From Icerya purchasi (Eukaryota; Arthropoda; Insecta; Hemiptera; Monophlebidae): a stretch of 64,000 nucleotides of DNA. A model generated the notes under the pieces. The model did not search any database and was not told the origin of the DNA. It saw nothing but the letters and a program-made list of their open reading frames with translations. Every line of letters starts with the position of its first letter. Within the stretch, counting starts at the first letter, position 1. Where the stretch lies: positions 275,915,258 to 275,979,257 of the forward strand of contig CM077116.1 of the NCBI GenBank assembly GCA_039619475.1, written 5' to 3'. The translations under genes were made by a program, and so were the position numbers. Positions 13,701 to 25,700 of this stretch are shown piece after piece.

Positions 13701-16700
13701 CATGCTCACGTTCTCAATGAATAATTTCGCGACTTGTTGCTTTGGTTTCTTGTTCACATACTTCACTTACGGCGGTATTGGAAATAGTTTAGTGACGATA
13801 CCGATTAAACCGCGGTAATGAGAATTGCACGGGGTAACATTTACATTATTTTTAAACTTGCAAAACATGGAATTACAGAAGACGGCGAGAATATAAAGGC
13901 TACCTTCCAACGGTTACATCAGGTTTTCTTTGACTAATAAAAAAATTTCTGATACACTAGTAAGCTCTGTAAGCTCCGTTTAAATAGTTTTCCGTTATTA
14001 TAAATTTTCGCCAATATTGGAAATTTTAAAATTTTGAATGCGATTTTTCGATGTAACATTTAAAACAAAAATTTCAATCATTAGAGCTTTTTGTTCGTTA
14101 AGCGGGAAGAAAATGTTAGTTCTTCATTGAACGATTTTCGAATTTTTTCGAAAGCTTTTTTCATTGTACAAATATGTGTTTGATTAAAAATTCCTTTCGA
14201 CGACTGAGGTTACCACTCTATTTTCCGTTTTAATTATTTTCAATAAAATGTATTTAAATTTTTTTCAAGATTTTATACAAAGAACCTCTCCCACATTTAT
14301 ACATTCACCGAATAATGTATTATTATTTCATAGTTGGTTATATTTTTTCACACTCCTTTCTACGCTAGCGCTAAATACACGTTTACATTTTCTACGCTAA
14401 CATGACGGTACTGAGATTGTTGTATTATTCAGAGCCATCAAAATTCTTGCAAATATTTATGATACTGACGCCTGGTAAGTCGTCAACTGATAAACCCTCG
14501 CATAAACCTCATGCAAGACGATTTCGCTACTGCCAGAATTATCGAAGCTATTCGAAATCTTACCGATTAAAAAAGGGTGTACCTTTTCTGTTTGAAGATG
14601 AATAAATTTTCTCATTACATCCAGTTTGGATTCGGAACGAAACACTCCAGAATCCAATAGGAGTGCTCGAATAGTAATTAAATAATCTGACTTAGAGGAG
14701 AATGAGTGAAGCGGTTTTTATTTTTTTTGTGTTGGAAAATTTCGCGGAAAATGCGTAGATTAAAAAGAACCAAGCCACTACATCTAGCTTGACTTCAAAG
14801 AATAGTGAGAATTTATCACCGGATAAATAACACGCGTATAATTTAATTATACTTATTATATAAAATCTGTTTATAGCTGGCAAACTACGAATTAAAAAAA
14901 AAAAACGTTTTTATTAACTAAACCCGTATAATGAAAAAAACTCCTAGAAAAGAAAAAAACTCACTAAAACTAACTTACATTGGCATCCTTTTTTGTTATT
15001 TTTATTTTAAAGTTGACCTTGTTCTCTTCGTTAGTTGCTGATATTTCAGACTAGTTGATAAACGAGTATTTTCTTTCCCGAACAAAACAAGATTTTTTTT
15101 TCCAATTTAGCGTCCATTTAGGTGTAAAATGGTAGTAGCGGTGAAATGTTACAGTACACTTGTGCACTTATTTAAAAATTAATACATTTTTCAAAAATAT
15201 TTCCTAAAAAATTTTGGTTATTTAAAAATTATTTATCAGTCAACAAATTTTTTCTGATATTTAAAAATGCTATGTAATAGCGGTTGTTTTCAGATAAAAT
15301 TTTCGCGCTAAAATACACTTCAGATATACTTAAATTTTTACATTTTCCTCAACGACAACGCACCTTTTATTTATAATTTTTAATCGACGCAACAAATCTG
15401 GATACTACAATAATACACATACGTTTGCTGCGTTCGAATAAACTTTTATGTTTCGCAATCAAAAAATTAAACTTGGGATTTCCAGAATGACCCTATATAC
15501 GTTTTCTCTCATCGGAGAAGAAATATTTAAGGTATAAAATCTTACGAAATAGTAGTTGGGAAACATGCAATATTTTTCGTTTTTTCTTGTGCTTTTTTTT
15601 TTTTTTAAACTAAAGAAAATGTTTATATTCTGGAAAGAATATGTCGTGTTTATGAAATATTCCAGCATTTCTCGAATGACACATTAGCATTTTATTTCTT
15701 AAAAATTTTTTACGTTCACAAACACTATTTTTTATCAAAGTGACATTTACGTATATGCTTAAGCGGGGGGGTATTGAAAATTAAGGAGGTTGAATTCTAA
15801 ATAAAAAAAAAATACATAAATATAAACGCAAGAGCTGCTTAAATTTTAAACGATACTTAAATTCCATACATAAAGATAACTCGAAAAAAAATAAGACATA
15901 TTCTGTTTCTTTTTTTGAATCGCATGCAGAAGTTTAGGAGTTTTAAAGGCACATAGCGGAGAATATAAACGCATTCTAAGCAGTTATGAAACAGGTCTTC
16001 CTCCGCTCTGTATCTTTATATGATGATCCGCGAAGTGGAACAAAAACCGAAATGATAAAATTCAGATAAGAAGTTGTTTTTTGAACTTTATGAATTATTT
16101 CATAGCAACGATCTCCTTTTCTAATTGCAAAGTTGTTTCAAATTAGGGTTAACCAGCCGCGAGCTGGATGTAATATCGCGGATGATATTTCCGAGAGTGA
16201 TGCTAACTAACATTATGAAATGGCAAAATATTGAACTACAACTGTTTAATGAACGTACACATGGCAAATTGTCTACTGCTTCTACATGTCATTGAGCAAG
16301 GGGGCATATCTAAAACGATAAGCAATGCTGCGTGAATCATCGAATTGGAAATCGATAGTCGATTTAACGAAGCTGAAGAATGAACAATAATATCAATCTT
16401 TGATTTAAAAAGAACAGTGTGTAATTTAATCGATGCATAACTTACGTGTAACTTTCAGTATATTTCATCTACTTTTAATTATTTCAAAGAGATAAACCAA
16501 GCGAGTTTATTATCGAAGAGGGTACTCGGAAATCGTAGATATTTCTGTCGAAAAATTGAATCTAATAGTTTTCTGCTTGATTAGTAAACATAAAGCTGTC
16601 ACGCAGATCAGGCATACAGCGAATAGGAAATGCTTTACGCATATATACCATACTATGCAATGCAAAGTTTTCACTATAATTGTTATATTTATAATTTACG

Positions 16701-19700
16701 TTAATTTTTAGAGCAGCATCTTACTCTGTTTGAACGTAGATGTTGATAATATTTTCAAAATATTCCAAATTCTGCTACAAGTATACCGTTCTAGTTTATC
16801 TAATTCAATCAATTCCTACGAACTACAAATATACCTTCGTATTCTTTACTGTTAATAATAACATCATTTTCAGCTACAATAAAACAATGCTGACAGTAAC
16901 CTTCCACGCAAATGACGAAGATTTATTAATTTTAACATCGACAGAAAAGTAACTATTAAAATATTTTAAAATACATAACCGATTTTATTTTCGACTACCT
17001 TCCTGAGGTGACAGCCCAGGAGTAGATGTAAAATGCGAGTTCTCAGACAAAGGATGCCGCCACCGTTGATTAAAGCCTTCGAGGGCCGTTTCCAGAGTGT
17101 CTCGGACCGCGGAACTGCATTCCATTTGATTGTCGATCCCTTAATTAATACACACACATGTAAATGTACGTGTATATACGTCTGCACACACATGTAAAAA
17201 TCACCATCATCATCACTATCGCGGTAAATTCGTACGCGTGCCATCGCAAGTGACCTTGTACCTGTCAATCATTTGACCGATGCATGCCTTTACTTGTATG
17301 TAAATTACCGTTATTCGGTAGCGACTGGTTTTGGAGGATTACGCACACACATACAATGATGTATATACGGTTACGAGCGTTCGTAACATATGTAAAATTA
17401 GTTATTATCATTATTGGATTTTGTTGTTATCAATATTATCAGTGGTCAGTCTGCAGGAATCGCGGTAAAATACAGGTTTTCGCCGTTCCGGTATTTCTAG
17501 GAATCGCGAAGATTTTCGTTCGGTCAGTTGCGTAAAACTTTTCTTTGTCCGATACATTATGTACGGGGGGGTAAGTCTATCTCACACATCGCAAAAGCGA
17601 AAATGCTTCTCTCATAGCGCTACACGTAAATGCTAACACAACCGTTGAAACCAGATCTTAACGTTCTTATAATTTCTATTCCAGTCTATGCCTTATTACG
17701 GAACCACACCCTACATGTACACACTAACACAAACATACACTCATACTCAAAGCCCATGACTACTTTATTCAATGCGCATATGTAACCAACTATTCCTGAC
17801 AGAATGACATTTTTCTGATGTAATATTTCCACTGCCACAACCGATTTAAACCAAGTAAAAGCGCATGCATCGTTCTCGCACACATGTCGATCGTTAGCGA
17901 TATCGTAATTTTTTTTTTAAATTAACCAAAGTATAATATTTAAAGCATAAAACTAACCTGAGCTCCTCATTCCCCGCTTTATACCATTCAAATGTGTTTT
18001 TTAATTTTTTTATTTTTTCCATGCCTAAGCATTATAAAAATTGGTCTAAGTATATTTCTCATTTTCTACGGTTCCAAAAATTTTTTCTTTATTCTCCGAT
18101 CGTTACAAAAGCGTACTGACTAGTGATGGGAAACTTCGAAATGTTTCATTCGAATTATTCGATTGTTCGATAACTTCGAATGCATCCGATTGTTCCACAG
18201 TTGCATTCGAAATGTTATTTCATTCGTATAATTCATTCGTATTCACATCAATCATTCGAATTAAAATCATACGAATCAAAATCATTCGAATTAAAATCAT
18301 TCGAATCAAAAATCATTCGAATCAAAATCATTCGAATTAAAATCATTCGAATCAAAATCATTTGAATTAAAATCATTCAAATTAAAATCATTCGAATCAA
18401 ATCATTCGAATGAAAATCATTTGATTGTTTTTTGTTTTTTTTTGACGATTGTTGATTATTTCGATTGTAAAAACATTTCGACGCACATCACTAGCACTGG
18501 CAGATCACATGCTTATATCCACCATAGCGTTAGCCACCACGAAAGCGAACCATCGATCCCGTGCACACTCTACTCTCAATAGTTTCCCTATCGTTCATAA
18601 TAATTTTTCCAAGCCTAAGTATTATAGAATTAGTCTAAGTATATTTATTATTTTTTCTCACTTACGATTACTTTTCCATCCGTAAGTATTTATGTATGTT
18701 TTCCCTGGTTCTAAAAATAAATCTATCGATGTCTCGCCTCTCAATGAATGCGCACGCATCATTCTCGCGCATGTGTCATTCGTTCGTGTTACCACTTTTT
18801 TTTTCAAAATTAGTCCAAGTATATTTTATTATTTTTCTCATTACGATTATTTTCAGTCCGTAAGTATTTCTGTATGTTTTCCGAGGTTTTAAAAATTAAT
18901 CCGAACAGACATCCAGACCGTTGTGAAAGCATACTATCTATCCACCGCACAGATTCTACATTATACGTTACTCTATTACGAGTTCTACAAAAAATTGATT
19001 CGAATATGTTTTTCATTTTTTTTTTTTTTTCAATCCTAAAAATTCATTCTTTCTACCCCCGCCCCCTCACATCTAAAATTGCTGATCTTTCGTAATCTTT
19101 ATTTATTTTACCGATTCTAAAAATTAATCAATGGTTCACTCGAAAGCATACCGTACATTCCCACACACATATCTTTTATCACGAATTCCCCTATTGATCA
19201 TGAACTTTTTTCAGCGTTAGCCACAATAGCATATCACATTGGTCTCGCATACACACCACATGCAGTTCTATATGTCTAATTTTTATTAACGATCTTTATT
19301 TTTTTTGTACTGGTATTACTTTTTCCTACACAGTCATGTCATCATATACACTTAACATTGTCAAAAATAATTTTAACCTTTCGAGAAAGAAAAATCTCCG
19401 ATCAATAAAAAATATTTATTAACATCACAATTATTTTTAATATTATTCGTTTCACTATAAACATATTTTTTTATTTAATAAACTCATCCGCATCATCAAT
19501 CGTTTCAAGACATTATTGTTTCGAACGTCAATACCTGTTTTCCAAGAATCGATAACCTCTGCAGGCATATATCTCGTCGTCGCAACAACCTTTACCTGCA
19601 TAACTCACATACCTTCAAGACCACTTGTACATTGCTCGCACGCTATTTACCATTATTCGGTACAAGAATATTTTTCACACTCCCTCACATATGCGCATAC

Positions 19701-22700
19701 ACTCAAAGTCCTCGATTACTTTGTTTGTATACAAATATATTCAGCTTTCTCCGACGGAACAACATTTTTCTGACGTAACATTTCCACTGCCACAACCGAT
19801 TCAAAGGTAGCTAATGAGATAGCCTATCGAACGGAATCATTCAAGCGGTCAGTATTAGTTTTATGTTAAACATGTGTATTTTGTCGAATCGGTGTTCACG
19901 CATTATTAAAAAATTTACGTCAACGTTAAAGAAAATAATTTCCTATGTTTTTTCTCTTTTTTTCTCTATCATTTATTTTTGTCTTTTATCTTTCCTTTTT
20001 CTCTTTCTTTTTCTCTGTATTTTTTTTAGTGAAAAGTTTGAAATACATATTATTCAATCATGAACGCTAATATAGTTAACATAAGCAGCAACTCAAAATC
20101 AATTAAGGACGCCGAATTTATTCAGAATTTATTTGCGAGTGATAGCGACTCGCATACGTCTTCGTCACTTCAATTACCGCAATCAGATGGTGGTTATTCT
20201 TCAACAGAATCAACATCTTCTACACATAAAATCGTTGGTCCAGTATTATTGTCAGATCAGATGGATATAGCGGAATATTTTGTAGATTTCAGCTTCCATA
20301 AGGATTCTGATTATGGTTTTCTAGTAACCGAACTAGCGATGATTGATATGTCTGGCGGGAGGTGTTTACATACGCTATACAAGCCAAGCAGAGCATGGTC
20401 TGCATCAAAAATGCCTCATTTACAATGCTCTTCCGTGAGTCATTACTTGAAAACCCCCTCATTATTTCCCTGTCGGGAAGAAATATTCATGGCACGTGAT
20501 GTATTCACAATACTGTCTGAAAAACCGAAGGTTCGCGTATATATTTTAACCACTTATGCAAAACTTATATTATGGGAACTTAACAAAAAGTCTGAATTGT
20601 TGCGTGACTTGGACTACGAACTCGTTAATATGGAGAAAGTCTTTCGAGTACCTAGTATCGATGATTTATATCAAGAATACTCTGGTATAAGCAATCTGGT
20701 AACTTGTAAGCACCATTATGAGAATGATATTTTTCATTGTGCGATGAAAAATGTTATGGTGATGAATACGTGGCACGATCACGTTATCCGCCCGCTGAAG
20801 CTTATGAACAATCTCAATATAAATGATTTAAGCCAGTTATTCATTACAGCCACCAAAGAAATGATAATTACATTATTTCCAAGTTGCATCGGGGACATTT
20901 ATATATTTTTACCGGACAGATTAAAACAGGATGATACGATAAAATCATTTCTACCATGCTACGATCACGAACATGATAAAGAATATTATATCGATGGTGA
21001 TACATTACACAGGAGTACTCGAAATTGTGTCAAAGTAAAAGATTGCGACGACTGTCAACATTCAATTCATACGGATTAAAAATTCAATAAAAGACGTGGA
21101 ATTTGAAAGCTGGAGTTGTCTAGATCCTACGAAAGTTGAATATGAACATAACAATTACCTTTCAATGTACCAAAGTCAATTGTCGCGTAGTATGTATAAT
21201 ATGTGAAATAAAACCATATTTTTTTCTTTTACTCGCATTTTTTATTTTTATTATTTCAAAATCTTTTACATTGTTTCACATAAATTATAATGTATGTATG
21301 TATATATGTATGGAATTTTAATATGTAATAATATACATTTCATACATTTTATTTTATTTCATGGTCATATAATTACTTTAAAATTATTTAGATACACCGC
21401 AGATATTATAGTACCGAACACATCATTTATTATTTCATTCTATTTCAATTAATATGTTGTATGGATGAAATCGAATCAATTTATGTAACTGTTTATTTAA
21501 ATTTAAATAATCTTTTTCTTTTTTTTTTTTATCTCTCAGCATATGCATGCGTGTATATGCTTACATATACAAGTATGAAAAAAATTATTTTTTTATTTTT
21601 TCCTCGATATGAATGGTAAATCTACGACTTTATTTGAAAAACGGTCAAAACCTAATACATAGATTTCAAACTTTGATGGAAATTTCCGTAAATCGTTCAA
21701 TTTACACTTATTATCTTTAAAAAAAAAAAATTTTCATTATTATTATTCATATCATTTAAATAGACTGATACGACAGAGAGAGAAAATAAAAAGCTAAATT
21801 TTTACACGTGAGGGAGGGAGCTGATGAAAACGTACGAGTCTTATTATTTGGAATACAGATTATGAAGGAAATTTTTATTCAATGTTTCGTTCTAAGATTT
21901 TTCATTTTTTACATTTAAAATTTTTCAATACGAAAATATTTCGAAATCTACAGGAACGTCTATGAATAGTCTTCGTCATTATAGAAGCACCTGCAGATCA
22001 TGTATCGACAATGCATGCGCGTAAGGGTGAGTAAATATGTGTGAACATGTGTGTGTATGTATGCTTGAAATGTGCGAAATGGCTAATAAGAAACAACCGT
22101 TGAATCGCAACGACAGGTAGAGATCCGCTTATAGAATAAGAGAGTGAGAGTGAGATAAATTATGTACCTTTATTATTGCAGAACAATTCAATATAAGTAG
22201 ATAGAGCAGATTTTCTCTAAACGTAACATTGGCCTGACAAATTTCTGGACTGAAAGTAAATCTAACCCAATACTCCTGCTACAGTTGTTATGCCAACAAA
22301 GGAGAATAAAATATCGAGATTTCAACAACATAAACAGCAAGAATTTGTATCATTTGTTATATTTGATGATTTCGAGTGTATCCTACAGCCTCTTAACAAT
22401 GAATCACTAGTGCATGATTAATTGTTAAGAGGCTGTAGGATACACTCGAAATCATCAAATATAACAAATGATACAAATTCTTGCTGTTTATGTTGTTGAA
22501 ATCTCGATATTTTATTCTCCTTTGTTGGCATAACAACTGTAGCAGGAGTATTGGGTTAGATTTACTTTCAGTCCAGAAATTTGTCAGGCCAATGTTACGT
22601 TTAGAGAAAATCTGCTCTATCTACTTATATTGAATTTTAATAACTTATATATAACATGAAGTATATTTTAAGTATTTAAAATAATATGAAATTCACAGTG

Positions 22701-25700
22701 ACTGATATATATGGTGAAATGTATGTATAAAGGAAGATTTACTCACAAGTTTTGATGAAATTCTAGTTATTTAAAATGTTGTTATCAAAGAGTAAATCAT
22801 TGGTTAATACTGATAACAACAATAATGGAATGAATAAGGAAGCAAGACTGAAAAAATGAACTAGACAGGATATGTAGCGATATAATGTAAAAATATAACC
22901 TATTGAAGTCCAAGTGGAAACCAATTACAAGTACTTCAGCCGCCATATTGGAACCTATTATGAAACCATTATTGGAAATTCATGGAGCATTACAAAAATC
23001 TGAAAGATTAAAATGGATTCTTATGGAATAAATGATACATCAATGGTAAAAACGTCAAAAACGGTCTAATAGTAAACAGAGAAGTGACGCTGAGTCTGAA
23101 ATTAAAGATGAAAATATTAAAAAACAAACTCAAAGCTAAGTCGTTTAACATAAGTGAAGTAGATTCATTTCATACAGATTTTGATGAACTTGTTCCGAAT
23201 GATCAAGTATATGGAATACACTATGATACAAACATTGATGAGTATCTGATAGGATCGACATTGATTTCTTGGGACTGCAAATATGGTGAAATTTATTTAG
23301 GAAAAGGAAGTAAGCAAATAAAATTTCCTTACATACCCAGACTCTTTCATTTACTAATGGTATCGCATATAGATGAGAATAAATATACAAAATAATGATT
23401 TAGATCTATATAAATAAATACTTGAGTGTACTAGAGCTCATTTACGTGCTACTGGTGTATTAAAGGGTACTACATTTCCTAAATACAGAAAAATAATACG
23501 TCCGATGTTTCAGTCTAATGGATCAAGTGTAAAAATTTACTATGATGGAGCAAAGACTAAGCATTGTGCTGATGGCGGAGTATGTCATGAAGATACACCG
23601 ATCGATTATTCAGACGATCCTAATGAATTGGTTGAGTGATTATTGTTATCGCATACATCTAAAAAAGTGTGAAATGCTGGTGTAGATGATGAAATTCGAA
23701 TGATTGAGGAAAGTTGGTTGAAGAAGGATATATTCAGTTAAGTTAGTAGTTTTTTATGTTATCTTATTAGTGATGGAAGACGATATATTAAAATTTAAAA
23801 ATGAATTAATGTTCTCGTTTACCATCGATAATGATTATATTAAAGTCTATCCCTGCATGTACATAGCTGCATGTTAAGATCGTCTGATACAGCTGTTAAA
23901 ACCGGATCTTGACCCTTACTTATATGTAAGATCTCATGTGTACATGCATACACTACCACAAACAAAATGTATATGTATGTACAAGTTCTTAACAACTTCA
24001 TTCATCAATGTATGCAATCAACTTTCTCCGTTTGAAGGGCATTTTTCTGATGCAACATTTCATCGAATGCATCTAATTCAAAGGTAGACATTATGTCAAC
24101 TCTCTGAATAACTGTATTCGCTCGCTTGTTATTAGTTTCACGAATTAGTGTTCTTCACACGTTTAAATTTTAGTTACTATTAAAAGTTTTAGTTTTTTTT
24201 TCTTTTCTCTTTAATAACAACTGTAACAATGATAGTAGCACGTGAGGTAATTATCGATATTCAATGTTTTAAATATGATAATGATACGTACATCATTAAG
24301 GAACTTTCAATAATAAGTATCGATGGTGAAATTCAATTTTATAGAATTTACAAGCCTCCGTTCGAATGGGATGTATTATCCAATAATAAAAAACAAGAAA
24401 ACATGAGGATAATTCAAAACTGTCATTCAATTCCATGGAATGCAGGAGATTACAATTACGAATCTATTGCTGGTGATATAGAAAATGTGTTGGAAGATTT
24501 GGAACCATTGAATATTTACGTTAAAGGAAATGAAAAAATTACCACTATATGGATAAAACTATTTGAAACATCACTTTCAAGATTCAAGATTATTAATTTA
24601 GAAAAAGAATTCGGTATACCCAATTTAAGGAAATTAAATAATATGTATAAAGGAATATCAAGAGTTGTAAAATGTGATGCACACACGGATAAAAACATAC
24701 ATAGGTGTTCATTGCAGAATGTATATGTGATGATGAAATGATACGATGTAAATGTTAGACCTATATTATCATTAGTAAAATATTCTACGTGCGACTTGAT
24801 GCAAAATATTACTGCAGAGATATTAATTAATGTATGCCCTCAAAAAATTTGCGATTTTTACAATAAATTACCTGTAGCACTGAAGAATGATCGACGTATC
24901 AAACGCTTCTTACCGTGTTTTAAACATCATAGCTATGATATTCCAGATTCTTTTCCACTCAGTGTAGTACATCCCACCTTAATCAGAGATTGTCCGCAAT
25001 GCAACCATGCAAGTTTGTTCGAATTCCAACATAACCCGATCAAAGGAGTCAATTTGTGAGCATTGTACGAATCATAATCTTGTAATTTTTCCATCTTTAA
25101 ATTTTTTGTGATATTTATTTATTTTTTAAATTAATTTTCTTTTATTCTTGTTAATCGTTTGTAAATATATTACATGAATTATATATATATTTTACATTTC
25201 ATAATTTTTTTCGCGTGCGAATGGAATAATAAAAATAACTTTTTCTTTTTCCTTTAAATGTAAATATTATCTATATTCAACTTCAATAATGAGTATAAAC
25301 ACTTTTTTTATTGTAAAATCATATGGGTTCTAATTAGTGATGGGCAACTTCGAAATGATTCATTCGAATTATTTGATTGTTCGATGACTTTGAATGCATT
25401 CGATTGTTCCGTGGTTGCATTCGAAATGTTATTTCATTCGAATAATTCATTCGTATTCACAACAATCATTCGAAATGCTATTTCTCTCGGAAGAATCTAG
25501 TCAATGTTTAACGAATACTTCATTCGTTTGTGTTCGGATAGTTTCGGTTTTTATTCGAATAATTCATTCCTATTTGCAACAATCATTCGAAATGTTATTT
25601 CTCTCGAAAGAATCTAGGCGATGTTTAACGAATACTTCATTCGTTTGTGTTCGGATGGTTCCCGGTTTTTATTCGAATAATTCATTCGTATTCACAAAAA

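Larger units (their letters stand above)
17021..22184 (+). repeat. Polinton left terminal inverted repeat (5,164 bp)
   Basis: Reverse complement of 27249-32412 with the same length. Differences found by eye are few: single-base substitutions near 17834, 18186 and 18265; one base missing near 18553 relative to the right arm; and one extra T in the homopolymer near 19016-19030. It contains a diverged upstream-segment repeat (17640-17890), a hAT-type MITE (18121-18493), degenerate tandem units (18000-19110) and the intact 339-codon gene (20060-21079). The inner limit directly precedes the polymerase hairpin. Confidence 0.9.
22186..22635. repeat. Perfect 450-bp hairpin at the inner edge of the left arm
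   Basis: Arms 22186-22400 and 22421-22635 (215 bp each) are perfect reverse complements by eye, with a 20-bp loop. It begins one base after the end of the left terminal repeat. The arm is a fragment of a type-B DNA polymerase gene (see the pseudogene entries), so this is a head-to-head inverted duplication of polymerase coding DNA, distinct from the 5-kb repeats. Confidence 0.9.

Noticed and set aside
16966..17268. 100-codon frame at the left Polinton end as a gene
   Set aside because: It crosses the element border and the target duplication, and the mirror frame in the right arm diverges as soon as the arm ends.
18247..18425. CRISPR-like array from the regularly spaced ATTCGAAT units
   Set aside because: Units are 15 bp with no spacers, lie inside a MITE, and the window is eukaryotic.
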